Positions 23,365 to 34,739 of a stretch of DNA of 64,000 bases are shown here, piece by piece (the first letter of the stretch is position 1; each line of letters starts with the position of its first letter). The translations under genes and the position numbers were made by a program. The stretch is from Cycas panzhihuaensis (taxonomy: Eukaryota > Cycadophyta), in NCBI GenBank assembly GCA_023213395.1, contig CM041465.1, forward strand, positions 63,619,741-63,683,740, in the 5' to 3' direction. The notes beneath the pieces were generated by a model. That model was not told the origin of the DNA. It did no database searches and saw only the letters and a list, made by a program, of their open reading frames with translations.

Positions 23365-26049
23365 GTGGTATTAGAGATTGGGCCATATTAGAGAGAAAGG
23401 CCTCCATGATTTATTCTCCAAACATACAATATAAGACATATCTATAATTAATAGATCCTTTGATTTTGATTTATGTAAGCATTGTATGTATGGAAAATAG
23501 AATCGCGACAATTTTCCTTCAAACTCGAAGAGAACAAAGGGTATTCTACAATTGGTGCATGGTGATGATTTTTGACCTATTGATGTACCCTCATTGGCTA
23601 GGTCCAAATACTTTGTCTCATTCATAGATGATTTCTTAAGAAAGGCATGGCTATACTTTCTTAAGCAGAAATATGAAGTTTTTAGTAAACTTAGAGAATT
23701 TAAGGCCTTGGTCGAGAATTAGAGTAATAGACAGATTAAGGTACTGAGGACTGATAATAGAGGAGAGTTTTACTCAAAGGAATTTGAGTAGTTCTATAAG
23801 CAGTATGGGATAGCAAGGCAAAACATAATTCCCTATACTCCATAGTAGAATGGAGTTGTCGAAAGGATGAATAGGACCTTATTGGATACATCAAGGAGTA
23901 TGCTCATTGCTACTGGATTAGAGAAGAAATTCTAGGCTGAGACTATGATGACTGTGAGCTACTTAATAAATAGATCACTCATAACTACCTTAGTGTACAA
24001 ATTATCTGAAGAAGTATGGTCTAATAAGAAACTATCTCTTGGTCATCTTAGAGTTTTTAGTTGTGAATCTTTTATTAATGTTCCCAAACAGCATGGGACT
24101 AAGCTTGATTTTAAAGCATAAAAGACTATTTTCATTGGTTATGGTGATAGTGTTAAAGGATATAAGCTTTATAACCTTAAAACATAAAAAGGTTATGTAT
24201 AGCTATGATATTATCTTTAGAGAGGAGTTCAAGTCTCTAAAGTAAGATGAAGAACCAAAGGATGAACACTCTAAGAAGGTATAATTTGAAGTAAGGGATG
24301 AAGATTCTGCATCATAATATGAGTTAACTAAAGAGGAAGAATCAATTATAGAGGTAGCTTAACCTCAAGAACCCCACATCTTGAGGAGATCAACTCATGA
24401 GAGAGGGCATCTTGACAGGTATATTCTTAAAGACTTTCATCGCTCCTCTTTTTTTTTATCTACTATAGATGATGATCCAGGTACTATTCAGGAGGCTCTA
24501 GATCCAAAAGAGAGTGAAGTTTTAATGAAGGCCATGTAAGATGAAATGATGGCCTTGGACAAAAATAACACATGGGATTTGGTGGATCTGCCTAATGGCA
24601 AAAAACATATTAATAATAAATGGGTCTTCAAAAAGAAGTTCCAAGAGGATGGTACTATAGAAACGTATAATGCTTGCTTGTTAGTAAAGGGATATTTCTA
24701 GGTTCAGGGAATAGATTTTGGTGAAGTATTTTCTCCTATTGTAAAAGTTATTTCAATTAGATTTTTATTAGCTGTAGCAGTTGCATATAACCTTGAAGTG
24801 GATCAAATGGAAGTGAAGACTATATTTCTTCACAATGACCTCAAGAAAGAAATTTATATATTGTAGCTTGACGGGTTTGAAGTTGTAGGGAAGGAGAATA
24901 TTGTGTGCAAGTTGAAGAAGTCATTATATAGCTTAAAACAGTTACCAAGAATGTAGTATAAAAAGTTTAATTCACATATATTGGTAGATGGCTTTATGCG
25001 TAGCAAAGATCATTGTGTTTATTATATGTAGGTTAGTGATCATTTTGTTAGTATGGTTTTATATGTTGATGACATCCTTTTAGTTAGTAGTAATAAAGAA
25101 ATAAATCAATTTATGAAAGACAAACTAACATCTCATTTTAAGATGAAGGATCTTGGTGCTGTACATTTTATTTTGGGTATTGAGATTAAAAGGGATAGGA
25201 GAAACAGGAAGATTTATCTTAGCCAAAGACTATCTATTGAGACAATATTATAATGATTCAAGTTACAAAATAGTAAACTAGTTATTGTTCCTCTTTCTAT
25301 TATTTTAAAATTACATTTGAACAATGGCTAGAGACTCACTAAGAAGTTAAGGACATGGCATTTGTCCCTTATGCTTGTGTTGTTGGTAGCCTAATATATG
25401 TGATGGTTTATACTTGATCAGACATTGCCTATACAGTGGGAGTAGTTAACAAGTATATGTCAAACCCAAGTAGGGAGCATTGTGTGGTTGTGAAAAGGAT
25501 TTTTTGGTATCTGTGAGGTACATCAAACTATGGAAGTTGCTATCAAGGAGATCACATGGAGAGTAGAACAATGATTTGAGAGGTTTTGTTGATGTTGATT
25601 AGGCTAGATATCTTCATAATAGAAGATCTACAAGCAAGTATATTTTTACCCTTTGTGATAGCACAGTTAGTCAAATAAGTAAAATACATCAAGTTGTGGT
25701 ACTTTCTAGCATAGAAGTAGAGGATATGGTAGTTACTCATGCATGTAAGGAAGTGGTTTAGTTACAGAGATTATGCATAGATATTGGCTTTAAGCAAGAT
25801 GCTATGAGAATAGATTGTGATAGTCAAAGTGTAATCTACCTAGCAAAGAACCCCATTTTTTATGCTCAGTCAAAGCATATTAATGTGCAATTCCATTTTA
25901 TGAGAGAAATGGTTCAAGATCATAAGGTAGATTTGTAGAGGATTACTACATAACAAAATGTTACAAACTCATTGACTAAGATTATTAGTACACAAAAATT
26001 TAGATGGTGTAGAAACACAATGGGTGTTTGTGATTTTGGTATTTAGTAG
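23365..26049 (+). pseudogene. Copia-E pol fragment, unit 3
   Basis: Same domains as units 1 and 2. It keeps the ancestral GTAAAAGTT at about 24741, so the RT frame runs on as FSPIVKVISIRFLLAVAVAY. The segment 25053-25253 keeps LYVDDILLVSSNKE, MKDLGAVHFILGIEI and KIYLSQR; the YVDD codons are at 25062-25073. Stops at Gln and Trp codons still break it, including TAGTAG before NGVVERM. This is the best-preserved RT of the three. Confidence 0.86.
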
Positions 26050-26092
26050 TTTTATGTGTAGCTTTATTATAAAATATTCAATAAGTGAGAGA

Positions 26093-26557
26093 TTTTTAGA
26101 TATGTTGAAGACTTTGCAAGTTTTACATATGTAAGGCATTATACTTAAGCCCCTTTTTGGGGTCTAGGGGCCCATTGTAGTTGGGGGCTTTGGGGGGCCA
26201 GTCACCCCCAAGTAGGGGTTTGGGGGTAGGAGCCCCCAAGAAAAATATTTGGGTGTCTTATAGGGGTCTTTGTCAGCCCATGGTTTATGCCCATTGTATT
26301 GCAAAATTGTAAGGCAATATCTTATAATATTATATATATATATTCTTATGTAATGGCACATATAACATGGGATTATGGATGAGTCTTTAATGAGTCGATA
26401 AGAAGAGTTGGGGTTTATTCATCTCTATAATTCTTTAGTTGTTGCTTAAATTAATAAAAAATCTATGCTTAGACCTTAATCTCTTAGTTTTCTCTATTTA
26501 GTGCTTGGATTGTTTATGCTGTTTATTCTTTATATGGTTTAAAGTTTTGTTACCACA
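26093..26557 (+). mobile_element. Copia-E 3' LTR, unit 3 (longest copy)
   Basis: It continues past the breakpoint into an AT tract (26323-26345) and an AATAAA-type signal near 26453. The end at 26557 (TACCACA) is a guess from a CA terminus and from where mitochondrial-type sequence begins. Confidence 0.45.
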
Positions 26558-27560
26558 TTTCTCTTGTGGTTATATTTTCTCTTCAAGAACACTATGTACT
26601 ATCTAGAAGGAAAGATTAAGCTAAGAAAAGCAAGATTTCACCCATCCTTCCCTTTGCTACACTTAGGAAAGAGATAATGTTCTATTTTCTACACTCAAGA
26701 AAGGGATAACCTTCCCTTTACTATGCTTAGGAAAGGGTTAATATCTTAATAAAGGTTGAATGAACTCTAATTGTATCTCCACTTTGATCTAGATATAGAA
26801 CCATTGAGCTCAGAAAGGAAAAATCTTGTCCTTCCCTTTACTATGCCTAGGAAAAATCTAACCTTCCCTTAGTTACACTCAAGAAAGGGATGTGCCTTCT
26901 AGCTAAGGAAATTGGATCTCCATTTTGATCTAACTATAACAACATCAAGCTAAAAATAACAAGATCTCATCCTTCCCTTCACTATACTTAGGAAAGGGAT
27001 GTTCCTTTTGGCTAAGGTAATTAGATCTCTACTTTAATCCAACTATAACAATATCAATCTAAAAAGAGCAAGATCCTATCATTTCTTTTACTATGCTTAG
27101 AAAAGCAATAACCTTCCCTTCACTCTACTTAGTAAAGGGATGTGCCTTTACAAAATTAAGCTAAGAAAGAAAAGAGAACACTATAGTAGGAAATCCTATT
27201 ATGTGATGTTTTTCCATAAAATGTAATGAAAGAAGGGTCACTATGAAGATTGTTTGATTAAAGAGGGTACTATATAACTGTGGGATTAAAAAAGGATCTC
27301 TATGGTATCTCTCCTTTTACTACTTGAAGTAAAACCATGGGATGTACTTTCCTTTTGCTATGCTTAAGAAAGGTTTAACCTCTATATTACCACGTGATTA
27401 TTAGTTAAGGATTTGAGCTATTCTATGCTATAGCATTTCATATATTTTCTAATTATTCATTCTAATTTCTTGATTTATAGTCTTTGAATCTTAAAAATAT
27501 TTTATTCTCTAACTTTTACCCCATTTTAAAAGATTCCCATATTAATGAATAAGGTCATTT
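26558..27560 (-). other. mitochondrial-derived DNA, left part (probably nad4 intron 3)
   Basis: This stretch is dense in Bpu-like hairpins, and its segment 27190-27440 resembles 37890-38170 in the nad4 intron 2 block. It is contiguous with 33736 onward once Copia-C is removed. I looked for nad4 exon 4 here and did not find it. Confidence 0.55.
26646..27375 (+). repeat. cluster of about ten Bpu-like hairpin repeats
   Basis: Each copy has a CCCTTT-type left arm, a 4-6-nt loop such as ATGC, and a right arm AGGAAAGGG. Copies start near 26646, 26684, 26711, 26829, 26871, 26970, 27081, 27111, 27311 and 27348. The best copy (about 26712-26737) contains GCTTAGG, the Bpu10I pattern. Arms vary between copies but the hairpin shape is mostly kept. 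Confidence 0.75.
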
Positions 27561-27933
27561 TATTAAATTAGCATTAGGATCTAAATTAATGTACATACAA
27601 TAAAATAAACTCAAGAAAGCAGATCTAACATCAACTATAAAGATAGATATACAAATTAAGGTCATTACATGTAAATTGGTTATACTATACATCTCTATTT
27701 TAGTAGGGCTTCTATATATAAATTCTCCAATATGTATATAAATAAATAGTGTGGTTCTTAGTTTATAAGTATACCACAAACAATTACATCAATTCCATTG
27801 GCTAACATATCGATAAAGGAGGTAAATTCGACTCAACTTTATATAATAATTAAATTTATAATGGGGGCCTTACTTAATATATATGAAATATAAATATTAC
27901 AAGGTAATAAAGGGGTCATTACAAGTTTTAATA
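27561..27933 (-). mobile_element. 3' LTR of Copia-C
   Basis: It aligns along its length with 33355-33735; shared anchors are AAACTCAAGAAAG, ATTAATTCCATTGG-type text and TTACAAGGT. The outer TG has become TA at 27561. Confidence 0.85.
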
Positions 27934-27942
27934 CCCTCCCTT
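27934..27942 (-). other. polypurine tract of Copia-C
   Basis: The minus strand reads AAGGGAGGG next to the LTR start TATTAAAAC. Confidence 0.7.
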
Positions 27943-28340
27943 AATAATAGATTCAATATATCTGATGTTGAGGTCATGACAAAACTGTTCAAATTTTGCT
28001 TTACCAAGTGCTTTGGTGAAGACATCTATAACCTAGTCCTCAGTTGGTCAATACACTCGGTCAATATTGTCATCGAGAGGTTGCCTCAAGAGAACTTATT
28101 TTGTTAGTGTTGCATTTATAAAGGCACTTTTCAATGCTAAATAAGCTTTATGATACTCAATAGGGCCATTGCTATGGAATTTAGTTTTATATAGTCATCA
28201 ATAATTAATTCATTTTTTCTTAGGTGGCAATTATGTCAACTCCCAAGTTTCAGTTTTTAGAATAGAATTCATCTATTTATTCATGGATGATTTCTACATT
28301 TGGTCTTTAGTGTCTCCTCAAATGTGGAAGGCTTAAGATT
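27943..28340 (-). pseudogene. Copia-C RT/RNase H stump with internal deletion
   Basis: The minus strand gives an RT N-terminal piece (KTETWELT, LPPKKKW, TKFHSNGPIEYHKA, resembling the KPIGCKWVFK...ERYKARLVAKG block) and then, within about 35 codons, the C-terminal RNase H motif VIDVFTKALGKAKFEQF. The YVDD motif and most of RT and RNase H, roughly 2 kb in a full element, are missing. The element cannot make its own cDNA and would have depended on a helper if the deletion preceded its insertion. Confidence 0.7.
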
Positions 28341-28699
28341 TTCTAAGACATGTGACATTAGGATAAAATTGATGGAGTGTTTCATTTTTTATGCTCTTTT
28401 GTTAGCTATAGGAAGAGGAGGAGGAGTATCATTTAGTAATTGTCAGACCTACTTAGGAGGTTGTTGAATACTGATGGCTTCCCTTAAAGGTCATCAACTA
28501 AAATATGTAGTATGGATGTGCTAGCTTATGATGTATATGTTAAGGCTATTAGAGCTAAAGATGAACCTAATGTATAGGAGGATGTAGGTGTTGGTGGCTC
28601 TAGAATTAGTATAAAAGGCACTTTAGGTACATGAATATCATCTTCTACTATAAATTGAAGTTATGTGGGATTTAGGTTCTAAATATCTTTAGCAAATAT

Positions 28700-29860
28700 T
28701 ACATCTCAAATAGTGTAGACTTGGTTTCTAATAATGTCAAATACCTTATAGGCTTTACAACTAGGTACATAAGTAAGGAATACGTACTTAAGGATTTTGT
28801 CATCTATCTTCTTCCTATTTGCTTGAGAAAGAAATTCATAGGTTGTGCATCCAAAGGTCTTTAAGTGAGTAATAATTAGTTTAAGCCCTGAGGAAGTCTC
28901 CTTAAGAGTGATGTTCCTTACTGCAATAGTGAGACTTCTATTTGTTAGGTAGCTAGTAGTCATAATGGTATCAACCCAAAATTGTATAGCAAGATTTGCA
29001 CCACTTAACATAGCTTTTGCTTTATTCACCAATGTTTGATTCATTCTCTCTATTACACCATTTTATTGAGGTGTGCATGGTATTAAGAATTGATATTTGA
29101 TGTTATATTATTTATAAAAATTAATGAATTAATTGTATATATATTCCCCTCCATTATCATATATAAGGATCTTGATACTCATGCCACTTTCATTCTCTAC
29201 CTCAACTTTAAATTCTTTGAATTTATCAAGGACTTGGTACTTATTCATTAAGAAGTAGACCCACATTTTCTATAATAGTCATCTATAAATGTCATGAAAA
29301 ATAGGCTACCATTAAGAGATTGAACTAACATGGACCCATAGATATTTAAGTGGACCAATTTTAATGCTTCTAAGACTCTCAATGTGTTCTTAGATGAAGA
29401 TTTTTCTCTTTGTTATTTTTCCACTGGGCATGCCTCATAAATACTTCTTTTTCTCTTGGTCTTAGGAAGCCCATGTATTATATAAAGACTAAACATGAGA
29501 TTTAAACTCTACATATTTAAGTGACCAAGGCATTGGTTCTATAGGTGGTCTTTGCAACTATTTGAGGTAGATTTTTCATTAGAATATGAGAAATCACCTT
29601 ATTCTTACACAAGAGGTGGGTCTTATATCATGATTTCTTTCCTCTTATCAAGTTGGTTATTTTGAGCCATTAAATAGGACTCTTTTGGTGGATTAGTGGT
29701 AAGGCAAACTCTATCAAGCTTATATAAGCCATTACCTTCATATCTTATTGCCACAAGTTGTCTAATAGCATGATTAGTGATAATATAGATGCCTTGACTA
29801 AAGAGGATATCTAGGTTTTTCTTGTAAATTTGACTAATAGAGAGTAGGTTCATCTTCATA
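28700..29860 (-). pseudogene. Copia-C integrase and pre-integrase
   Basis: The segment 29623-29859 reads MKMNLLSISQIYKK and GNGLYKLD (protease end and pre-integrase). Then LVHLNIYGSM, where the first catalytic Asp is Asn, FMTFIDDYYRKC, IYDNGGEY with the second Asp, TPQ-stop-NGVIERMNQT with the Glu present, and 28706-29044 covers the integrase C-terminal part (ANLAIQFWVDTI, FGCTTYEF, KYVFLTYVPSCKAYKVFD). Stops lie mainly at Gln codons. Confidence 0.82.
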
Positions 29861-30200
29861 CTTGGGACTAAGAATACATTATCAATATAGTATTAGATTT
29901 TGAAATCCTTTAAAGAAACTGGAGCCTTTCTAACTTTAGTCATATCATAGGTAAGGTTCTCTCTAAATATGACTATTTGAGAATTGATTATATAGGTTTT
30001 CTCTAACATCTCTGCCATGTCAATCACATGGTATATGATACCTAAATTAAGTAACCAGGAATTATCACCATGTTAAGATGATAATGTCATAAAGAATAAG
30101 TTTTGAGAGGAGGGATCTTGAGTGTCTATCATATTGCCTCATTGCTGAGAGTTCCTTGGATTTCATGGTTGGAACTACTACTTATTTTGTTAATGTTAGT
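29861..30200 (-). pseudogene. Copia-C protease remnant
   Basis: The minus strand reads WLLNLGIIYHVIDMAEM, where the family has WLVDSGASDHMT-type text. The catalytic DSG is NLG, so the active site is lost. It is followed by the NVFLVPSMKMNLLSISQ motif typical of the protease/pre-integrase link. Confidence 0.65.
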
Positions 30201-30274
30201 TTTGATTTTATCTTTGATTCCAATTATGTTAAAAGAATTAGCCTAGTTTATAGTATGTTAGCCCTTCCTACGGA

Positions 30275-30520
30275 TAAATAAGGCCTTCTTATTGATAAAT
30301 GAGGTCTCCTTATTGGAAGTAAGTGGCTCTTTATTGAAATATGGGGCCTCATTATTATAAATAAGGTGCTTCTTATTGAAGACATAGGCCTCCTAGTTGA
30401 AAACTGGGTTTATCTTATTGGAAGCTAGGCTCTCTTTAATGATAGTTAGGTCCTCCTTATTAATAGATAGGTCCTCCTTACTAATAGTTAGGTCCTACTA
30501 ATTAATGGCTAGATCCATAT
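30275..30520 (-). repeat. 21-bp coding repeat in Copia-C gag
   Basis: About eleven imperfect copies, mostly 21 bp (19-22), lie head to tail. On the minus strand each encodes about seven residues with the pattern E-x-L-x-x-N-K: for example EDLSINK, EDLTIIK, ESLASNK, EAPYFNK, EPLTSNK, ETSFINK. The frame is kept through most of the array, so the repeat grew while the gene was coding. Confidence 0.75.
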
Positions 30521-31450
30521 GGCTATACCCCTTGATTTTGTAACATTTGAAGATCACCTTGTCTTCTTCTATATTCATAGCTAGATAATCATTTTTTTCA
30601 CAGTACATGCAAGTGGCATTTGGCCTATGCTATTGATTCATTTATGGTTAAGGTTGTTATGGATAAGGAGGTTGTTAACGTTGTTAAACTTATTAAGAGG
30701 AAGTGCCAACTTATTATGGTTGTTGTTGAGTTAGTGGCTAACTTGTCTTTAGTGATATATCCAAAGACTCAAGTTATTGAGCAAGATTTTGTAGATGATT
30801 TGGATACTGAATTGGTCATTAAATAGTCTTGCTCCTCTCTAAATTCTTAGTAATAAATATAAGGGCCAAGTCAAAGGTAGATATTACTCCTTGGTGGTTA
30901 AGGATATTCTCTTGTCTTAGCAAAAGTCCTTTAAATATGATAAATTCTATTGTGGTATAGTTGTTATGAAGTTTAGATATAAAACTATTGTATTTTATAG
31001 GAAGGATATTAAGGATGCTAGACACTAGGTCATGATCTAAAGGAGGTTCACTAAAGATTATGAGTTGGTTTGTTATTATTTTGACCCTAGTTAAGTAGGC
31101 AATGACATTTTTAGAAAAAGGTATTCCAAACAATTGTGCCTCTAATGATAATGATCTTGACTCATCTTTTATCTCATAGAGGGATCATAAGGTGCTCCAA
31201 GCTTTATGAGAGATTTAGGTAGCTTCTATATTTTGATCTACTTGATCTTCTACTACCAAGCGGAGGAATGATAAGGCTATACTATCCTTATCTTTAAAGT
31301 TGGTCAAAGTAATTGAATCAAGTGGTATAAGAATGGTGGAGTTATTAGGATCTCAGTTAAGTTTAGATAAAGGAATATCACCATTAACATAACTTCAATA
31401 ATCATTCATGATGAGGAGGTTCTTCACTTATTTCTTCTAATCTATGAAAT
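30521..31450 (-). pseudogene. Copia-C gag with degraded zinc knuckle
   Basis: The gag core is read as DSIALSFLRLVVEDQ, then a stop-broken link, then 31133-30819 with LTRVKIITNQLI, ILPIKYNSFISKLH and KGLLLRQE, typical UBN2-type copia gag. Towards the C-terminus there are CMYCEKNDYLAMNI and CYKIKGYSHM, knuckle-like motifs with missing Cys. The 21-bp repeat array follows directly. Confidence 0.72.
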
Positions 31451-33342
31451 TACTTAGGCATTTAAATTTGATAGTATTAAATAGGAGCATTTCAAATGCC
31501 ATTTTTTTTAAGGGTCCTTTAGTTGTTCAATCTTTTATGCTTATGTCTTATCTACCTAAAGGGCTAGCATTTTATAATTCTATATGTATGGGTCTGCAAA
31601 GAAAGTCCCTATTACTATCTCGTCTAGTGGTACCTACCTACAAGTTGTAAACCAAGGACTCTATATACTAGTATGTGAGGTCAAGGCTCAATATATCTCA
31701 ATACATAGCCTACAAAAAATGTCAAAGCCTCCCCTGATTTATTAGAGCACCTACATTAGACTTATGCCTAGAGATAGATCTAGTTGAGAACTTACAACTA
31801 AGGCACTCACCCTCTTTAAGTCTAGCTTAGTCTCTAAACACCGAAAATAAGTTTCCCACCTTAGCCTACCACTTAATACACATTATATCCAATGTTTTTC
31901 TCTAAAATTCATAGAATTTAAGGAATACCAAATACATATATGAAGTGGTAACTTTAGGGGTCCTAAATATCCCTTTGCAAGGTTGGAAAGGGTTTCTTAT
32001 AAATTTGGGGATTATATTTTTTAATATTATGAGTTTAAATTGATTTTAAGAGTGGTCTTATTTACATATAAGGTTTCATTTATGAAAAATAAAAGTAAGG
32101 AAGATAAGGGAAATAACTCAAAGGAAAAAGATAAGGTTAGGGTGGTATTTTTCTGATGGACTTTTCTTTAAGAAGATCAACTTCTATCACATAAAAAGAG
32201 CACCTATAATAATAAAGCACAACTACTTGTTAGCTTAAATATCAAAGTAAAATAGCCTATTAATAGATGAAAATAACATTCAATAATAAAAAGTCTTATG
32301 TAAAATAGGATATAAGCCTTCAATTGGTGAAATAGGATTTGTAATTACTTAAACAAGAGTGTCAACTTGAATAGCTTGGAACTCCTTCAAAACAAGCTCA
32401 ACTCTAATTGGAAATAGTTTTAGACTATAGTCCTTTGAATAAGCTTTTCAATGGTATAGGTAACCCCTAAATCTGACCCTTTATTGAGAAGTTGTGGCTA
32501 AAACACTGATAAGTACCCTTTATGATAAAAAATTAAGGTGGGGTTAGCTTAAGCCCTTATCATTAGCTACCCCTCAGTCATAGAATAAGAAAATGTGATC
32601 ATTGATTAGTCTTCAAAGGAGTTAGCTAGATGTGAAATATTATCAAATATGCCCTAATCTTTTTTATAAATAAAAAATTATAAAAGATGGCTCATAAAAT
32701 TTAAAATTTATCATTTTTTAAAGGTAAACCCTAACTATATGTGGTAATAAATAATAAAAGACTGAGCTCCGTTTAGTAGATTTAATTTAGAATTTTAATA
32801 TAGTTTAATTCAGATAAAACATTAAAAAAAAATAAAGATCAAAAGTGAAAATCAATCTTCACAGTTGCCATGCAAACCTATACAAAAAATGGATGACTCA
32901 GAGGAGGAAAATATGCTCAAAACTCAATTATTTTTTATTATTTCTTCATCTGAATTGCTACTAACAAGGACATAGGGAATATATCTACCTACTACAAGTT
33001 GATTTATAGTCAAATAGATCCATTGGAATACACAGAGAAGCCATGTCAAAAAATGGTATAAATCTCAATTAAATTTCTTTAGCATTGCTTAGAATAATTG
33101 TTAGACAACCTTAGAGGATTGCTAGATGTGATAGAGCTTTGTTTGGGACTACTACAAACTTAATGTGCTATTCTTAGAAGCTATTATAAGCTAGAATCTA
33201 CTATAATAGTGCTGGATTTGTTGATTATTATCAAATTTTATTGAAAATTTTAAAAATAGTGTGAATAGGTCACCGCTTTTGGTAAACGAGCATCTATTTT
33301 TTACCAAACTTATAAAATATTAATTAAATATATACATAATAG
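31451..33342 (-). other. leader of Copia-C
   Basis: About 1.9 kb of AT-rich DNA between gag and PBS. I see no recognisable protein, RNA gene or repeat in it. Confidence 0.5.
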
Positions 33343-33354
33343 GCTCTGATATAA
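33343..33354 (-). other. primer-binding site of Copia-C
   Basis: The minus strand reads TTATATCAGAGC, the initiator-Met site TGGTATCAGAGC with two G-to-T/A changes, directly next to the LTR end TTTAACA. Confidence 0.7.
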
Positions 33355-33735
33355 TGTTAAATTAGTACAAGGATCTAAATCAATGTGTATATAATAAAAC
33401 AAACTCAAGAAAGTAAATCTAACATCAACCATAAAGATAAATATAAAAATTAAGGTTATTATAGGTAAATTGGTTACATAGTGTGTCTCTATTTTGGTAG
33501 TTCTTCTGCATGTAAATTCTCTAATATGTGTATAAATGAATGGTGTGGTGCTTAATTTATGAGCATACCATAGAAAATTATATTAATTCCATTGGTTGAC
33601 ATATTGGTAAAGGTGGCTAACCTAAATCAACCTTACATAATTATTAAATTTACAATGGGGGTCTCCCCTAATATACATGGAATGTAAATATGTAAATATT
33701 ACAAGGTGATGCAAGGGTCATTATAAGTTTTAATA
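33355..33735 (-). mobile_element. 5' LTR of Copia-C
   Basis: 381 bp, partner of 27561-27933. It keeps TG at 33355. Confidence 0.85.
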
Positions 33736-34739
33736 TGTTTTACATTGTTGGCCTACTAAGCACTTGCCCATTGTGATATCCTACTACTCAGTATGCTATG
33801 TGCTTGTTATCCTAACTATTTGCTCTACTTCATTATGGCCCATCCCCAATTTCCCTCCCATTGCTCTAGCCATGATATCAATATGATAGCTCTAACTTGC
33901 ACCCAGTAGGTAGGTTGGCCCTACTATTCAATAAGATATAACTGGGTTAGAGTGAGCTCAACACTTAGCCCTTATTCATTACTTCTTTAGGGAAATCCAT
34001 TTCCTAAGCGTAGTAAAGGGGTGGGATGGGTATTTCACTTTTGCCAGATCTAGAGAGATAGTATGAGTCCTTCATCCTAGATTCCCTTATCATAACTATC
34101 TAGTTCACTAAGACTACTAATAACTCTCATGCTTACATTACTTATGTAAAATCTTAGACTTAAAAGATTCATAAAGATTATAAAAATGATCTAATAAGAT
34201 TTAAGTGATCCTATTAAGATCTTTATGTATCTAAGTATTGGTCCAAGTGAAGACCTCAGTCATTCTCCCGCCATCACTTTTCTTTTTCATCATCATATTG
34301 AAGTCAGAAACTCCTCATGCTCTACCATAAGGACTTAGAGTCCATATCATAGTAAAGAGAATGCTACAATACTCTTTCTTATTATTGCTTAAAAATTGGA
34401 CCCAATACACATAGTTATTAGCTTATTTGACTTGACAATATTCATGAGTCACTCATTCAATTATCCTTCAGAGAATTAGTTGAAAAGTTCCATGGTTGCC
34501 TCCTATCGTTTCCCTTATCTTAGTCCCACCCCAATAAAGTTCCCCCCTTAAATCCCCTAAATAAATGGATAAAAAAGTAGGGGAAGCTTCACCTTAGTGG
34601 GTGAAGGGACTTTTGCAATAGGTTATGTCACCCATTATTGGTGAGGTAAGTTGCATTTGTCCCATCACAAAAACCTATAATGTCATGATCACATTGTATA
34701 ATCATACCATTTATTCAGTAGTTCAACAAATGTTTTCCC
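33736..34739 (-). other. start of nad4 intron 3 (group II), degraded
   Basis: It follows exon 3 at the known exon 3/4 boundary. The first bases read GGGAAAACATTTGTTGAACT instead of a GTGCG start. One Bpu-like hairpin is at 33990-34022. No open frame is preserved. Confidence 0.6.
33990..34022 (-). repeat. Bpu-like hairpin in nad4 intron 3
   Basis: Contains TTTCCTAAGCGTAGTAAAGG on the plus strand with the Bpu10I pattern CCTAAGC; orientation is opposite to the 26646-27375 cluster. Confidence 0.7.

Larger units (their letters stand above)
21534..26302. repeat. tandem chimeric unit 3
   Basis: Third direct copy, again about 4.77 kb. Past TGCCCATTGTATT the sequence continues as the native copia LTR (GCAAAATTGTAAGG...), so this copy keeps the original right end of the array. 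Confidence 0.88.
27561..33735 (-). mobile_element. Copia-C: copia element with deleted RT (6.2 kb)
   Basis: LTRs at 27561-27933 and 33355-33735 are direct copies. The PBS abuts the 5' LTR (33343-33354) and a purine tract abuts the 3' LTR. The order on the minus strand is leader, gag, protease, integrase, a fused RT/RNase H stump. Flanking 5-mers CATTT (27556-27560) and TGTTT (33736-33740) differ by two transitions and may be the target duplication. It lies in mitochondrial-derived DNA, so it inserted after that DNA reached the nucleus. Confidence 0.87.

Noticed and set aside
13827-26049. Reassigned genetic code (TAA/TAG read as Gln)
   Set aside because: Many stops replace Gln, but others replace Trp, Tyr or Arg (TGA), and frameshifts and lost catalytic residues are present. 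Decay by C-to-T explains the pattern better.
16763-26302. Three tandem full LTR elements sharing LTRs
   Set aside because: The repeated gypsy segment is a truncated LTR in the opposite orientation to the pol, without PBS between, and no such LTR follows unit 3.
26646-27375. CRISPR array
   Set aside because: The repeats are diverged hairpins with irregular spacing in a plant organelle-derived sequence; there are no uniform spacers or cas genes.
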